Source of the DNA: Cohnella xylanilytica
Lineage (GTDB): Bacteria > Bacillota > Bacilli > Paenibacillales > Paenibacillaceae
Direction of reading: 5' to 3'
DNA length: 64,000 nt
Assembly: GCF_014212175.1 (NCBI RefSeq)
Contig: NZ_JACJVR010000015.1
Span: 1-64,000 of the forward strand
In this document: positions 45,132-54,643 of the stretch, piece by piece
Layout: each line of letters begins with the position of its first letter
Position numbering within the stretch: position 1 is the stretch's first letter
The notes under the pieces: model-generated
The model's database searches: none
Told to the model about the DNA's origin: nothing
Seen by the model: the letters and a program-made list of their open reading frames with translations, nothing else
Translations under genes and position numbers: made by a program

Positions 45132-45147
45132 ATGGAAAACGTTTTAT
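45132..45147 (+). promoter_or_regulatory. cre-like site before the LplBCA-type operon
   Basis: TGGAAAACGTTTTATA resembles the CcpA site, ~60 bases before the first permease gene; suggests catabolite control. Confidence 0.5.
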
Positions 45148-45205
45148 ACCTTTAAATAAGGAGTGTGGAGAGATTATTAGAGGCAGAAAAGGAACGTGAT
45201 CCCGG

Positions 45206-46180
45206 ATGGAACAAGCGGCGCAGCCGAACCAAGCGGTCCTCTCGGAGACCGGCAAGCGGCAAAAGCAAAACGTCGGCTATTGGCGGAAATACGGCGTCTT
45301 CTACCTGATGATGGCGCCCGCGCTGATCGTGTTGCTCGTCAACAACTACCTTCCGATGATCGGCTCGATCATCGCCTTCAAGAACGTCAACTACCAGACG
45401 GGCGTCTTCAACAGCCCGTGGGTCGGCTGGGATAACTTCAGCTATCTGTTCAGCACGACGGACGCCTGGAACATCACGCGGAACACGATCATCTACAACG
45501 TCGTGTTCATCACGCTGAACCTGATCATCGGCGTCTCGCTCGCCCTGATGTTCAATTCCATGCGCAGCCGCAAGCTGGCCAAGTTCCACCAGACGATGAT
45601 GTTCCTGCCCTACTTCCTGTCGTGGGTCATCATCACTTACCTGGTCTACGGCTTCCTCAATCCGGAGATCGGGCTGCTGAACAAGACGATTCTTCCGTGG
45701 TTCGGGTCGGATACGATGATCGACTGGTACACGGATCCGAAGTATTGGCCGTTCATCCTGCCGATCGTCAACACGTGGAAGGGGATCGGGTATTACGCGG
45801 TCTTCTACCTGGCGGCGATCATCGGCATCGACAAGGAGTATTACGAAGCGGCGACGATCGACGGAGCCTCGAAGTGGCGGCAGATCTGGTCGATCACCGT
45901 CCCGCTCATCCGCCCGGTCATCATCGTCCTGACGATGCTGCAGATCGGCCGGATCTTCTACTCGGACTTCGGCCTGTTCTACCAGGTGACCCGGAACGCG
46001 GGTTCGCTGTACGACACGACGCTCGTTATCGACACGTACGTCTACCAAGGCCTCGTGGTCACCGGAGACTTCGGAATGTCCTCGGCGGCGGGTCTGTACC
46101 AAGCGGTCGTCGGGTTCGTGCTCGTCTTCGTCAGCAACCTTATCATACGCCGGATCAGCAGGGAGGACGCGCTGTTCTAA
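45206..46180 (+). CDS. ABC sugar transporter permease, LplB type
   Basis: 324 residues, six membrane segments, and the EAA loop EYYEAATIDGASKWRQIWSITVP. Typical LplB start region (YGVFYLMMAPALIVLLVNNYLPM). First gene of permease-permease-binding protein; no ATPase gene here, so a shared ATPase is expected. Confidence 0.92.
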   Translation: MEQAAQPNQAVLSETGKRQKQNVGYWRKYGVFYLMMAPALIVLLVNNYLPMIGSIIAFKNVNYQTGVFNSPWVGWDNFSYLFSTTDAWNITRNTIIYNVVFITLNLIIGVSLALMFNSMRSRKLAKFHQTMMFLPYFLSWVIITYLVYGFLNPEIGLLNKTILPWFGSDTMIDWYTDPKYWPFILPIVNTWKGIGYYAVFYLAAIIGIDKEYYEAATIDGASKWRQIWSITVPLIRPVIIVLTMLQIGRIFYSDFGLFYQVTRNAGSLYDTTLVIDTYVYQGLVVTGDFGMSSAAGLYQAVVGFVLVFVSNLIIRRISREDALF

Positions 46181-46214
46181 TCGGAACGGCCCGTCCTGGA
46201 GGGAGGAATATCGA

Positions 46215-47144
46215 ATGGCTACAATCGCGGCTGCCAAGAAGGAAAAGTCGGTTATGGATATCTCGAAGCCGGCCAATTTCGCGATCAACGTCTTTTTCTG
46301 GATCTATACGGCGATCTGCATCATCCCGCTCATCCTCGTCCTGGTCGTGTCCTTCACGGACGAGAAGACGGTACTGCTCAACGGGTACAGCTTGTTCCCG
46401 AGCAAGCTCAGCCTGTCCGCCTACGACTTCCTGCTGAACGACTGGCTGAACGTCGTCCGGTCGTACGGGATCTCGATTCTCGTCACCGTCGTCGGCACGA
46501 TCGTCTCGCTGACCGTCATGGCGCTGTTCGCCTACCCGATCTCGAGAAGAGACTTCAAGCATCGCGGCCTGTTCTCGTTCATCATGGTGTTCACGATTCT
46601 GTACAACGCGGGACTCGTTCCGTTCTATATGATGTACACCCAATACCTGCACCTGCAGAATTCGATTCTGGCGCTTATGATTCCTTACATCGTTCAAGCG
46701 TTCTTCGTCCTCGTCATGCGGACGTTCTTCTCGAACTCGATACCGACCGAACTGATCGAATCGGCCAAGATCGACGGAGCCGGCGAATGGCGCATCTTCG
46801 CCCAGATCGTCCTGCCTCTGTCGCTGCCGGTGCTCGCCAGCGTCGGGCTGCTGTGCACGCTGAACTATTGGAACGACTGGTGGCTCAGCATGCTGTTCAT
46901 CAACGACAACATCCACATCAACATTCAGTACCGGATGTACAAGGCGTTGCAGGACTTGCAGTTCCTCAGCTCGAACTCTACCGCGTATGCGGCGATTCTG
47001 GCGCAGAACCCGAACTTCCAGCTTCCGAGCGAGACGGTTCGGATGGCGATGGCCGTCGTCGGGATCGGCCCGATCGTGTTCGCTTATCCGTTCTTCCAGC
47101 GTTACTTCATCCAAGGCTTGACGGTCGGCGCGGTCAAAGGGTAA
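46215..47144 (+). CDS. ABC sugar transporter permease, LplC/YtcP type
   Basis: 309 residues with six membrane segments and the EAA loop ELIESAKIDGAGEWRIFAQIVLP. GGAGGG lies before ATG 46215. Partner of the upstream permease. Confidence 0.92.
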   Translation: MATIAAAKKEKSVMDISKPANFAINVFFWIYTAICIIPLILVLVVSFTDEKTVLLNGYSLFPSKLSLSAYDFLLNDWLNVVRSYGISILVTVVGTIVSLTVMALFAYPISRRDFKHRGLFSFIMVFTILYNAGLVPFYMMYTQYLHLQNSILALMIPYIVQAFFVLVMRTFFSNSIPTELIESAKIDGAGEWRIFAQIVLPLSLPVLASVGLLCTLNYWNDWWLSMLFINDNIHINIQYRMYKALQDLQFLSSNSTAYAAILAQNPNFQLPSETVRMAMAVVGIGPIVFAYPFFQRYFIQGLTVGAVKG

Positions 47145-47261
47145 TTCAAGGGCGACCGTTCCGTTCCAAGGCGCAAGCGGGTACCCGCGGCTGTCGGCTT
47201 CTTCCGGTTACCGGCCGGTTGAGCATATAAGCATTCATCTATAAAAGGGAGGCAACACACT

Positions 47262-48908
47262 ATGCTCAGTAAGAGCAAGCGCTTCAAAAGCACGACCCTG
47301 CTTATGGCCGTCGTCCTGATGATGTCGCTCGTCCTCGCGGCGTGCGGCGGCAATAACGGCAACGAAGGCTCCTCCTCTTCGCCGTCGGGTTCCCCGTCGG
47401 CCTCGCCGTCGGCGTCTCCGTCGGCCACCGACTCGGCATCCCCTTCGGCCTCGCCGTCGGCTTCGCCTTCCGAATCCTCAGGCGTCGACGTCTCGAAGCT
47501 GGAGCCGTACGAGATCAAGGTTCTGTGGGAAGGTCCGGCCCAGAAGGACTTCCCGGCGGTCGAAGCCGCCATCAACGAATATCTCAAGCCGAAGATCAAC
47601 GCCACGGTCAAGCTGTCCACGCTGGACTGGGGCCAATACAACGACAAGATGCCGCTGCTCATCGCCGGACGCTCGCCGATGGACGTCGTGTTCACGGCCC
47701 AATGGAACGGCCACGCGAACAACGTCGCCAAGGGCGGCTTCCTCGCCCTGAACGATCCGAAGGGCCCGGCCGGCAACCTGCTTGAGCAATACGGCCAAGA
47801 CATTATCAAGACGCTCGACCCGGCGTTCCTCGAAGGCGCGAAGATCAACGGCTTCAACTACGGCGTGCCGACGAACAAGGAATTGGCCGCTCAAGGCGGC
47901 GTGCTGTACCGCACCGACATCGCCGAAGAGCTCGGCCTGACCGAGCAGCTGAAGAACGTGAAGACGGTCGCCGACCTCGAGCCGATCCTCAAGACGGTCA
48001 AGGAGAAGAAGGGCAGCGCCATCATCCCGCTGTTCCTGAAGGACGGCGAGACGTTCAACACGCACTACATGATCCAGCACGACTACCTGGGCGACACGAC
48101 GATCGACGGTCTCGTGCGCAAAGACGGCGAAGACTCGAAGGTCATCAGCCGCTTCGAGGATCCGGCTTACATGGATCAATTGAAGCTGACCCGCAAGTTC
48201 TTCGAAGAAGGTCTGATTAACAAGGACGCCGCTACGACGACTCTCGGCACGCAAGACGCGATGAAGAAGGGCAACGTGTTCATGATCACGTCGTCCATGA
48301 AGCCGGGCAAGGACGCCGAGTTCGCGAACGCCGTCGCTCTGCCGGGCAAGATCGGCCAGATCAACCTCGGGCCGCGCACGGTATCGACGGGCGAGACGGC
48401 AGGCTCCATGCTGGGCATCTCCTCCACGTCTAAGGATCCGGCCCGCGCGATGATGTTCATCAACCTGCTGCACTCCGACAAGTACCTGAACAACCTGATC
48501 AACTTCGGTATCGAAGGCAAGCACTACGTGAAGGTGTCCGATAACGTCATCAAGCCGGGCCCGAACTCGGCCGACTACAACCCGGGCGTCGCTTGGGAGC
48601 TGGGCAACCAATTCCTGAACTACACGTTCGAGACGGAAGCTCCGGACAAGTGGGACCAATTCAAGATCTTCAACGAAGGCGCTCACAAGTCGCCGGCCCT
48701 CGGCTTCACGTTCGACGTCGAGCCGGTGAAGTCGCAAGCCGCCATCCTGATCAACGTCGGCAAGCAATACGCCGCCGCTCTGGAGACGGGCTCCATCGAC
48801 CCGGCGAAGGCGCAAGAATGGTACGACAAAGAGAAGAAGAACGGCCTCGACAAGGTTCTGGCCGAGAAGCAGAAGCAGCTCGACGCGTTCCTCGCCAGCA
48901 AGAAGTAA
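47262..48908 (+). CDS. Extracellular sugar-binding lipoprotein, LplA type
   Basis: 548 residues. Signal with lipobox LAAC (Cys ~28), then a Ser-Pro-Ala repeat linker (~36-70), then a solute-binding domain of the LplA/YtcQ group (YEIKVLWEGPAQKDFPAVE, PMDVVFTAQWNGHANN). Last gene of the operon, ~117 bases after the permease, which often allows extra expression. Substrate unknown; lipo-oligosaccharide or complex plant sugars are usual for the family. Confidence 0.92.
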   Translation: MLSKSKRFKSTTLLMAVVLMMSLVLAACGGNNGNEGSSSSPSGSPSASPSASPSATDSASPSASPSASPSESSGVDVSKLEPYEIKVLWEGPAQKDFPAVEAAINEYLKPKINATVKLSTLDWGQYNDKMPLLIAGRSPMDVVFTAQWNGHANNVAKGGFLALNDPKGPAGNLLEQYGQDIIKTLDPAFLEGAKINGFNYGVPTNKELAAQGGVLYRTDIAEELGLTEQLKNVKTVADLEPILKTVKEKKGSAIIPLFLKDGETFNTHYMIQHDYLGDTTIDGLVRKDGEDSKVISRFEDPAYMDQLKLTRKFFEEGLINKDAATTTLGTQDAMKKGNVFMITSSMKPGKDAEFANAVALPGKIGQINLGPRTVSTGETAGSMLGISSTSKDPARAMMFINLLHSDKYLNNLINFGIEGKHYVKVSDNVIKPGPNSADYNPGVAWELGNQFLNYTFETEAPDKWDQFKIFNEGAHKSPALGFTFDVEPVKSQAAILINVGKQYAAALETGSIDPAKAQEWYDKEKKNGLDKVLAEKQKQLDAFLASKK

Positions 48909-49004
48909 GAGGAGCTTGATCGTTCAAGGCTTGGCGGAAGGTAGATAGAGGCTTAACAGGGTAGACAAAGGTTAGATGTTCAGAGGATGGACCATCGATT
49001 GCGG

Positions 49005-49036
49005 AAGACCGTCAAGGGAGCTTGGCGGTCTTTTCG
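49005..49036 (+). terminator. Terminator of the LplBCA-type operon
   Basis: AAGACCGTCAAG pairs with CTTGGCGGTCTT (one mismatch), followed by TTTTCG. Confidence 0.8.
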
Positions 49037-49081
49037 CTATGTACGAAGAAGAAATATGGATGCCCTTCTATAGACAAGCTC

Positions 49082-49459
49082 TCACGGCCATGCTTCGTCG
49101 ACCCCTTCGAGCTCGGGAAGCCCCGCCTTGCGCCGCTGCTCGATGATATATTGGACGTACCACTCCGGGTTCTCGGTATTTCTCCGGATCGAGCGGATCG
49201 TCCCCAACCAGCGGTCGTTCCAGCTCATGCCGTCGGAGTTCACGTGTCCCCGCTTCTCCATCTCGATCGTCTGGTCGTACGCGGAGGCGGCACCGACACG
49301 CATACGGGGCGTATCGAGCAGGATCACGTTGCCGTGCCCGTCCCGCCTGGTGTCGAGTTCGCCGCCCCTTTCCTTCAGCACCGCGTAAGTTCCCGCCGCC
49401 GCTACAAATAGAACTGCGACTGCGGCGAGCGAACCGAGAATCCACAGAACGACGTTCAT
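49082..49459 (-). CDS. Small membrane-anchored hypothetical protein
   Basis: 125 residues. One N-terminal membrane segment (VVLWILGSLAAVAVLFVAAAGTYAVL), then a soluble charged part (MSWNDRWLGTIRSIRRNTENPEWYVQYI). Family not recognised. Single gene convergent with the ABC operon. Confidence 0.65.
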   Translation of the reverse strand: MNVVLWILGSLAAVAVLFVAAAGTYAVLKERGGELDTRRDGHGNVILLDTPRMRVGAASAYDQTIEMEKRGHVNSDGMSWNDRWLGTIRSIRRNTENPEWYVQYIIEQRRKAGLPELEGVDEAWP

Positions 49460-49750
49460 CTTCCGGCCTCCCGAAGCAAGGCAGATGCGGACTCCGTATG
49501 ACCGAATCAGTCCGGCTATCTCGATTATAGCGCAAGACGTCCTTCCGACAAGAATGTTTTGGCTATGAGCGCTGCTAACCGTCGGCCTTCCAGCCCCCCT
49601 TCCCCGCTGCCGTCCGCCTGTCGCCCGATCCCGCGGCGGGCGCGGTCATCGGGCGGACTGGGGTTCGTTGACATTGGGTTGACGTTTCGATAGCATGAAT
49701 GAGTAGGGTATTAATGAGATCGGTCGTACGACTAGATGGAGGGATCAGGC

Positions 49751-50536
49751 GTGAAGCCCGGAGTTCTGGTCATTAGCCACGGATCCCAAGAGCGCGGATG
49801 GGTCGATCGGGTCGAAGAGACGGTGGAGGGCGTGCGCGCGAAGCTGGGCGGCGGCGTCCCCGTCGAATGCTCCTATCTGGAGCTGGTGGAAGGAAGACTC
49901 ATTCAGGACGGAATCGAGAGGCTGGAGGCGCAAGGCGTCACCGACCTTCTCGCGATTCCGCTGTTCGTCTCGGCCGGCAGCACGCACGTCGACGAGATCG
50001 GCTGGTCGCTCGGCGCCTACGAGGAGCCGCGCCGTCCGACCGACCTGGAGCGGTGCCGGGTGAACGCGCGGCTGACGTACGGGAAGCCGATCGCGGACGA
50101 TCCGGAGATCGCCGAGGTGCTGCTCGACAAGCTGAAGGAGTCTTCAGTCTCCTCGGAGCCGTCGAAGGAGTGCCTGCTGCTGATCGGACACGGCAGCGAG
50201 GAGCCGTGGTTCCGCGAGGAGTGGAAGCGGGGGCTGGAAGGCTTGGCCGCGCGGATGAAGAGGGTCGGCGGATACGCTGGCGCCGCGGTCGCCCTGCTGC
50301 GCCCGGAAGAGGTCGCGGAGCGGGTCCGGGAGCTTCGCGGGAGCCATCCGCGGGGGACGGCGATCGTGGCGGTTCCGGTTTTCGTCAGTGAAGGGTACTT
50401 CACGTCGTCGGTCATTCCGAAGCGGCTCGAGGGCACGGGCTGCCGGTACGCGGAGGGGTCTCTCATCCCGCATCCGAAGGTGGAGGAGTGGATCCGGCGC
50501 CAGGCGTCGGAGTGGTTGGAATCGTTGTCGGTCTAG
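49751..50536 (+). CDS. CbiX/SirB-type sirohydrochlorin chelatase
   Basis: 261 residues: two CbiX-like halves, each with the metal-binding His motif (VLVISHGSQERGW; LLLIGHGSEEPWF). Inserts Fe or Co into sirohydrochlorin for sirohaem or cobalamin. GTG 49751 has GGAGGGATC upstream. No other tetrapyrrole gene is adjacent. Confidence 0.88.
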   Translation: MKPGVLVISHGSQERGWVDRVEETVEGVRAKLGGGVPVECSYLELVEGRLIQDGIERLEAQGVTDLLAIPLFVSAGSTHVDEIGWSLGAYEEPRRPTDLERCRVNARLTYGKPIADDPEIAEVLLDKLKESSVSSEPSKECLLLIGHGSEEPWFREEWKRGLEGLAARMKRVGGYAGAAVALLRPEEVAERVRELRGSHPRGTAIVAVPVFVSEGYFTSSVIPKRLEGTGCRYAEGSLIPHPKVEEWIRRQASEWLESLSV

Positions 50537-50556
50537 AGCCAAAGAGGGGGAGCAAG

Positions 50557-51474
50557 TTGGAGAAAATCAGAGCGCGGTTAATCTACAATCCGACTTCCGG
50601 AAGGGAGGAGATGAGGCGGCGTCTTCCCTATATTCTGCAGCGGTTGGAGCAGGGCGGAATCGAGACGTCGTGCCACGCGACCGAGGCCAAGGGGGACGCC
50701 ATCTCGGCCGCCTCCGAAGCGGTGGAGCGGGGATACGATCTTATTATCGCGGCGGGCGGGGACGGCACCTTGAACGAGGTCGTCAACGGCATGAGCGGAC
50801 ACGCGATCCGGCCGGCGCTGGGCGTGCTGCCGATGGGGACGTCGAACGACTTCGCCCGGGCGCTCGGCATTCCGAAGCGGTGGCAGAGCGCGGTCGACCT
50901 GATCGTGAAGCGGCATTCCCGCCCGGTCGACATCGGCATCGCGGACGACAGCTACTTCATCAATATCGCGGGCGGCGGCTTCCTGACCGACCTGTCGTAC
51001 GAGGTGCCGAGCCGCCTGAAGACGATGATCGGGCAGCTCGCTTATTACGTGAAGGGGTTCGAGAAAATCACGCATTTCCGTCCGACGAACCTGCGCATCT
51101 CCGCCGAAGGGCACGAGGACATCGAAGGGGAGTTCATGCTGTTCCTCATCGCGAACAGTCCTTCGATCGCCGGCTTCGAGAAGCTGGCCCCGCAGGCGAT
51201 GCCGGACGACGGCTTGTTCGACGTGCTGGCGATGAAGAAGTGCAACCTCGCGGAGATGATCCGCATCGCGTCGATGGCCGTGCGCGGGGAGCATCTGAAC
51301 GACCCGCACATGATCCACTTCCAGACGAGCCGGATCGTCGTGGAGACGGACGACCGCGTTCAGCTCAACCTCGACGGCGAATACGGCGGCACGCTGCCGC
51401 GCACGTTCTCGGTGCTGCCCGCGCATCTGCGCGTGATGGTGGACGAGGACGGGAATTCTTCGTATCACCGGTAG
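50557..51474 (+). CDS. Diacylglycerol/lipid kinase (DgkB/YegS family)
   Basis: 305 residues. DAGK catalytic signature IIAAGGDGTLNEVVNGM and LGVLPMGTSNDFARALGIP; LIYNPTSGRE at the start. Phosphorylates diacylglycerol or a related lipid at the membrane. TTG 50557 is used, with GAGGGGGAGC ahead; the true family start (KIRARLIYNP) fits. 21 bases after the chelatase gene, likely co-transcribed. Confidence 0.9.
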   Translation: MEKIRARLIYNPTSGREEMRRRLPYILQRLEQGGIETSCHATEAKGDAISAASEAVERGYDLIIAAGGDGTLNEVVNGMSGHAIRPALGVLPMGTSNDFARALGIPKRWQSAVDLIVKRHSRPVDIGIADDSYFINIAGGGFLTDLSYEVPSRLKTMIGQLAYYVKGFEKITHFRPTNLRISAEGHEDIEGEFMLFLIANSPSIAGFEKLAPQAMPDDGLFDVLAMKKCNLAEMIRIASMAVRGEHLNDPHMIHFQTSRIVVETDDRVQLNLDGEYGGTLPRTFSVLPAHLRVMVDEDGNSSYHR

Positions 51475-51692
51475 CGGGCGTCGGCTCGGCCGCTCGGTCG
51501 GCTTGGTCAGCTCGGATGCGGGGGAGCGCGGGATGGCGGATGAGAACAGGAATGGTTCGTATCCTTAAGTAGCAGCAACTTGCTTCTTGGCGGGCCTGAA
51601 TGCGGATGAGCGAGGGATTGCGGGTTCGCGAACGGAATCGACAGAGCGACGGCCCCGGGATGTCGGAAGGGGATCTACATAGTAGCGATGAA

Positions 51693-51715
51693 GAGGGAGG
51701 GCGCTGCCCTCCCTT
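51693..51715 (+). terminator. Hairpin after the lipid kinase gene
   Basis: GGGAGGGC-GCT-GCCCTCCC stem, then TTGCTTG. About 220 bases beyond the stop, so distal. Confidence 0.5.
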
Positions 51716-51798
51716 GCTTGATAGTGTTTCGCTCCGCAATCCCTTCCCGATCTCCCTGCCGCCACTTCCCCATCCCTCCGCCGACTTCGGAGCGGCCG

Positions 51799-51925
51799 CT
51801 AACGGAACTCGCGGACCTTATTGCAGCAGGGATACGGTTTTTCGGATTTTAACGGAACGGAGCGCTCTTATTGGGCGGCGGTAGGGCGATTAGGTTCGGA
51901 TTGGAGACCCGTAACGTCTTCCCGT
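51799..51925. repeat. Two ~50-bp repeat units plus an inverted partial copy
   Basis: TAACGGAAC...CTTATTG...TTCGGATT recurs at 51800 and 51850. An inverted partial, CCCGTTCCGTTA, follows at ~51919. No gene is seen in 51475-52103. Confidence 0.65.
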
Positions 51926-52103
51926 TCCGTTAGAATTCCGAATGAGGCTTCTCGGGCCGAACAGCGGCCGCCAGTTCCATAAGGGCTGGTAGCGGGTGGA
52001 CGGCGGGAGTACGATTTGCGGGCATTGGTTGGACATGCGCGAGCGTGTGTCGAAGGCAGGATCGGTATGCGAAAAGGCGAGAACGGAAAGAGGGTTAGGC
52101 GCA

Positions 52104-53708
52104 GTGGCACGTCAACAGAGAGGTTCATCCAAGCAGGGTCGGGGAGCGTCGGGTTCTTCGGATCGGAGAGAGGGGCGTCGGCCGGGCGGCGGCGGTATCG
52201 GCTCGTCCCGCGACTCGTCGCGGGGATCGGAGAAAAGCGGGCGGATAACCGGCGTTCCGGTCGAGGCGGGGCAGTCGGTCGAGCTTAGCATCGTCGGCTT
52301 GACGCATGAAGGCGAAGGGGTGGGCCGCGTCGAGGGCTACACCCTGTTCGTGCGCGGCGCCTTGCCCGGCGACCGGGTGCGCGCCGAAGTCGCGAGCATC
52401 GGCAAGTCGTTCGGCCGCGCGCGGATGACCGAGCTGCTCTCCGCCAGCGAAGACCGGCGGGCCGCGCCTTGCCCGATCTATGACAGCTGCGGCGGCTGCC
52501 AGCTCCAGCATTGGGACTATGCCGCCCAGCTTCGCTGGAAGCGCCAGCACGTCGCCGACAGCCTCGCGCGCATCGGCAAGCTGCCGGTCGCTCCGTTCGA
52601 AGCTTCGGCTTCGGCGGCAGACGGATCGGCTGCCGTTGGTGGGGATGCCACCGCCGCCGCGTCCGAACGAGCCCCCATCGTCGTCCATCCCGTTATCGGC
52701 ATGGAGGAGCCTTGGCGCTACCGCAACAAGGCCCAGGTTCCGATCGGCTCCAGCATAGCGGGCGGCCTGCTCATCGGCGGCTTCTTCGAGCAGGGCAGCC
52801 ACGACATCGTCGACATGGACGCCTGCCTCATCCAGCAGGAGCCGAACGAAGAGACCGTTCGCGCCGTCAAGGAAACCGCCCGGTCTCTCGGCTACAGCTC
52901 GTACGACCGCGAGACCGGCCGCGGGCTGCTGCGCCATGTCGTCGTGCGCCATGCGGCCGCGACCGGCGAGCGGATGGTCGTGCTCGTGACGAACGGCCGC
53001 GACCTGCCGCACGAGGACGAGCTCGTGGCACTCATCCGCGAGCGCGTGCCCGGCGTCGCCAGCGTCTGTCAGAACGTGAACACGGCGCGCACGCCCGTCG
53101 TGTTCGGCGACGAGACCCGCGTCTTGTGGGGCAACGACGTCATCTACGACGACATCGGGGGCATCCGCTTCGCGATCTCCGCGCGCTCCTTCTTCCAGGT
53201 GAACCCGACGCAGACCGAGCGCTTGTACCGCGCCGCGGTGGAATACGCCGCCCTCACCGGCGAGGAGACGGTGGTCGACGCCTATTGCGGCATCGGAACG
53301 ATCACCTTGTTCCTCGCCAAGCACGCGCGCCGCGTCTATGGCGTCGAGATCGTCCCCGAAGCGATCGAGGACGCTCGCCGCAACGCCGCGCTGAACGGCA
53401 TCGCCAACGCCGAATTCGCCGTCGGCGCCGCCGAAGACATCCTGCCGCGGTGGCAGGCAGCCGGGGTGTCGCCCGACGTCATCGTCGTCGACCCTCCCCG
53501 CAAGGGCTGCGACCCGCGCCTGCTCGACACGATGCTGCAGCTTCGCCCGCAGCGCATCGTCTACGTCTCGTGCAACCCGTCCACGCTGGCCCGCGACCTT
53601 CGCGTCCTGGAGGACGGCGGCTACCGCACGATCGAGGCCCAGCCGGTGGATATGTTCCCGCATACGGTGCATGTGGAGTGTTGCTCACTGTTGGTCAGGA
53701 AAGACTAA
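52104..53708 (+). CDS. rlmD: 23S rRNA (uracil-5)-methyltransferase, RlmD/RlmCD type
   Basis: 534 residues. A basic Ser/Gly-rich extension (~1-50), TRAM domain (VELSIVGLTHEGEGVGRVEG), 4Fe-4S cysteines (CPIYDSCGGCQLQHW and MDACL), SAM site (VVDAYCGIGTITLFLA) and catalytic YVSCNPSTLARDL. Methylates uracil of 23S rRNA with SAM. GTG 52104 is placed after GAGGG; the unconserved N-terminus leaves the start uncertain. An ~18-residue Ala/Ser insertion near 175 is unusual. It is the last high-GC gene before the island. Confidence 0.88.
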   Translation: MARQQRGSSKQGRGASGSSDRREGRRPGGGGIGSSRDSSRGSEKSGRITGVPVEAGQSVELSIVGLTHEGEGVGRVEGYTLFVRGALPGDRVRAEVASIGKSFGRARMTELLSASEDRRAAPCPIYDSCGGCQLQHWDYAAQLRWKRQHVADSLARIGKLPVAPFEASASAADGSAAVGGDATAAASERAPIVVHPVIGMEEPWRYRNKAQVPIGSSIAGGLLIGGFFEQGSHDIVDMDACLIQQEPNEETVRAVKETARSLGYSSYDRETGRGLLRHVVVRHAAATGERMVVLVTNGRDLPHEDELVALIRERVPGVASVCQNVNTARTPVVFGDETRVLWGNDVIYDDIGGIRFAISARSFFQVNPTQTERLYRAAVEYAALTGEETVVDAYCGIGTITLFLAKHARRVYGVEIVPEAIEDARRNAALNGIANAEFAVGAAEDILPRWQAAGVSPDVIVVDPPRKGCDPRLLDTMLQLRPQRIVYVSCNPSTLARDLRVLEDGGYRTIEAQPVDMFPHTVHVECCSLLVRKD

Positions 53709-53737
53709 TAGTTGAGGTGTATTGGCGGAAATAGTAA

Positions 53738-53765
53738 AGAGGGGCGATACGCCCCTCTATTTTTC
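53738..53765 (+). terminator. Terminator of the RlmD-like gene and left border of the island
   Basis: AGAGGGGCG-ATA-CGCCCCTCT followed by ATTTTT. Base composition changes immediately after it. Confidence 0.92.
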
Positions 53766-53769
53766 TGCC

Positions 53770-54150
53770 CTAATATGTACTGTCAGTCATGCAGTTAATG
53801 ACGTAGACGTTAGCGGACTTTCCACCTCGCTTTATGTCTATTTGACTATGTACAGTAATCAAGCCCTCGTCATTGAACTCTTTAAGGACACGTTGAACGG
53901 TTCTTTTCGATACATTGCTTTGCTCAGCTATCTCAGCTACCTTGAGCCAACAAACACCAAAATAGGTACGCGAATTAAGTTGCAGAGTATTGAGAACAGA
54001 TTCCATTGACGAGGTAAGTTCATAAATTTCATAAATCTTGGAGATAGTTTGGTTAAGTTCTTCTTCGTTGTTAAAGGTTTGGTAGCGTCTATAATCATGC
54101 CAATACTTTTCTGTTCTTTTACGAAATAACCTAGGTTGTAAATTACTCAT
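53770..54150 (-). CDS. Helix-turn-helix protein of the island
   Basis: 126 residues with a C-terminal winged helix (LKVAEIAEQSNVSKRTVQRVLKEFNDEGLITV). A small DNA-binding protein of the sort found on plasmids and integrative elements; precise role unknown. AT-rich, unlike the gene before it. Confidence 0.75.
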   Translation of the reverse strand: MSNLQPRLFRKRTEKYWHDYRRYQTFNNEEELNQTISKIYEIYELTSSMESVLNTLQLNSRTYFGVCWLKVAEIAEQSNVSKRTVQRVLKEFNDEGLITVHSQIDIKRGGKSANVYVINCMTDSTY

Positions 54151-54410
54151 GACTACCTTTTTCCCTTTCTTTTTTAAGTAGTTTGAGTGTTTTGAAATTG
54201 ATTATCGTTGTTATTGTACAAAGTATTGCTACTGCGATTGAAATAATAATGATTAATAGATTCAACATAATCACCCCTGAGTCAAGTTTTTCTATTCATC
54301 AAATACAGTATCACACACTTAGGAAAATGACAAATTCTGGATATTTACAATACGTTTTTTCTATTGTATAATACAGCTTTTTCATTTTAAGGGGACTCAA
54401 GAAGGAATAA

Positions 54411-54546
54411 TGTGCGTCAAACACCATTTCAGAAAAATTTTGTGCGTAGCAGTCGAGGGTAAACTCTGCCGCACTAACAAAAACCGATTCATTCGACACC
54501 CGGTAGGTCTAATTAGAAGCCCTTAAAGCCCCTTAGAGCAATTAAA
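54411..54546. repeat. Direct repeat copy A flanking the R-M module
   Basis: Shares AAAAATTT, GTRCGKAGCAG, CGAGGGTAAACTC and a later GGTAGGTCTA-like block with 58495-58605 in the same orientation and order. No protein is convincingly encoded. Confidence 0.75.
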
Positions 54547-54572
54547 AGAGCCGCCCATGTTTGGGTGGCTCT
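54547..54572 (-). terminator. Terminator after the AlwI-type nuclease gene
   Basis: AGAGCCACCCAA/…GGGCGGCTCT stem on the minus strand, followed by TTTTAATTG. Confidence 0.75.
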
Positions 54573-54643
54573 ATGTTTATTCTTTGCCATTCTGTCAGTT
54601 TTACTGAATTAAGTTACCTCAATCATAGGTATTTGCCTTCAAC

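Noticed and set aside
52125..53672. 515-residue minus-strand frame across the RlmD-like gene
   Set aside because: Shadow of a gene with complete Fe-S, SAM and catalytic motifs on the plus strand.
54183..54499. Two short overlapping frames near direct repeat A
   Set aside because: No ribosome sites and they overlap each other on opposite strands and the repeat element.
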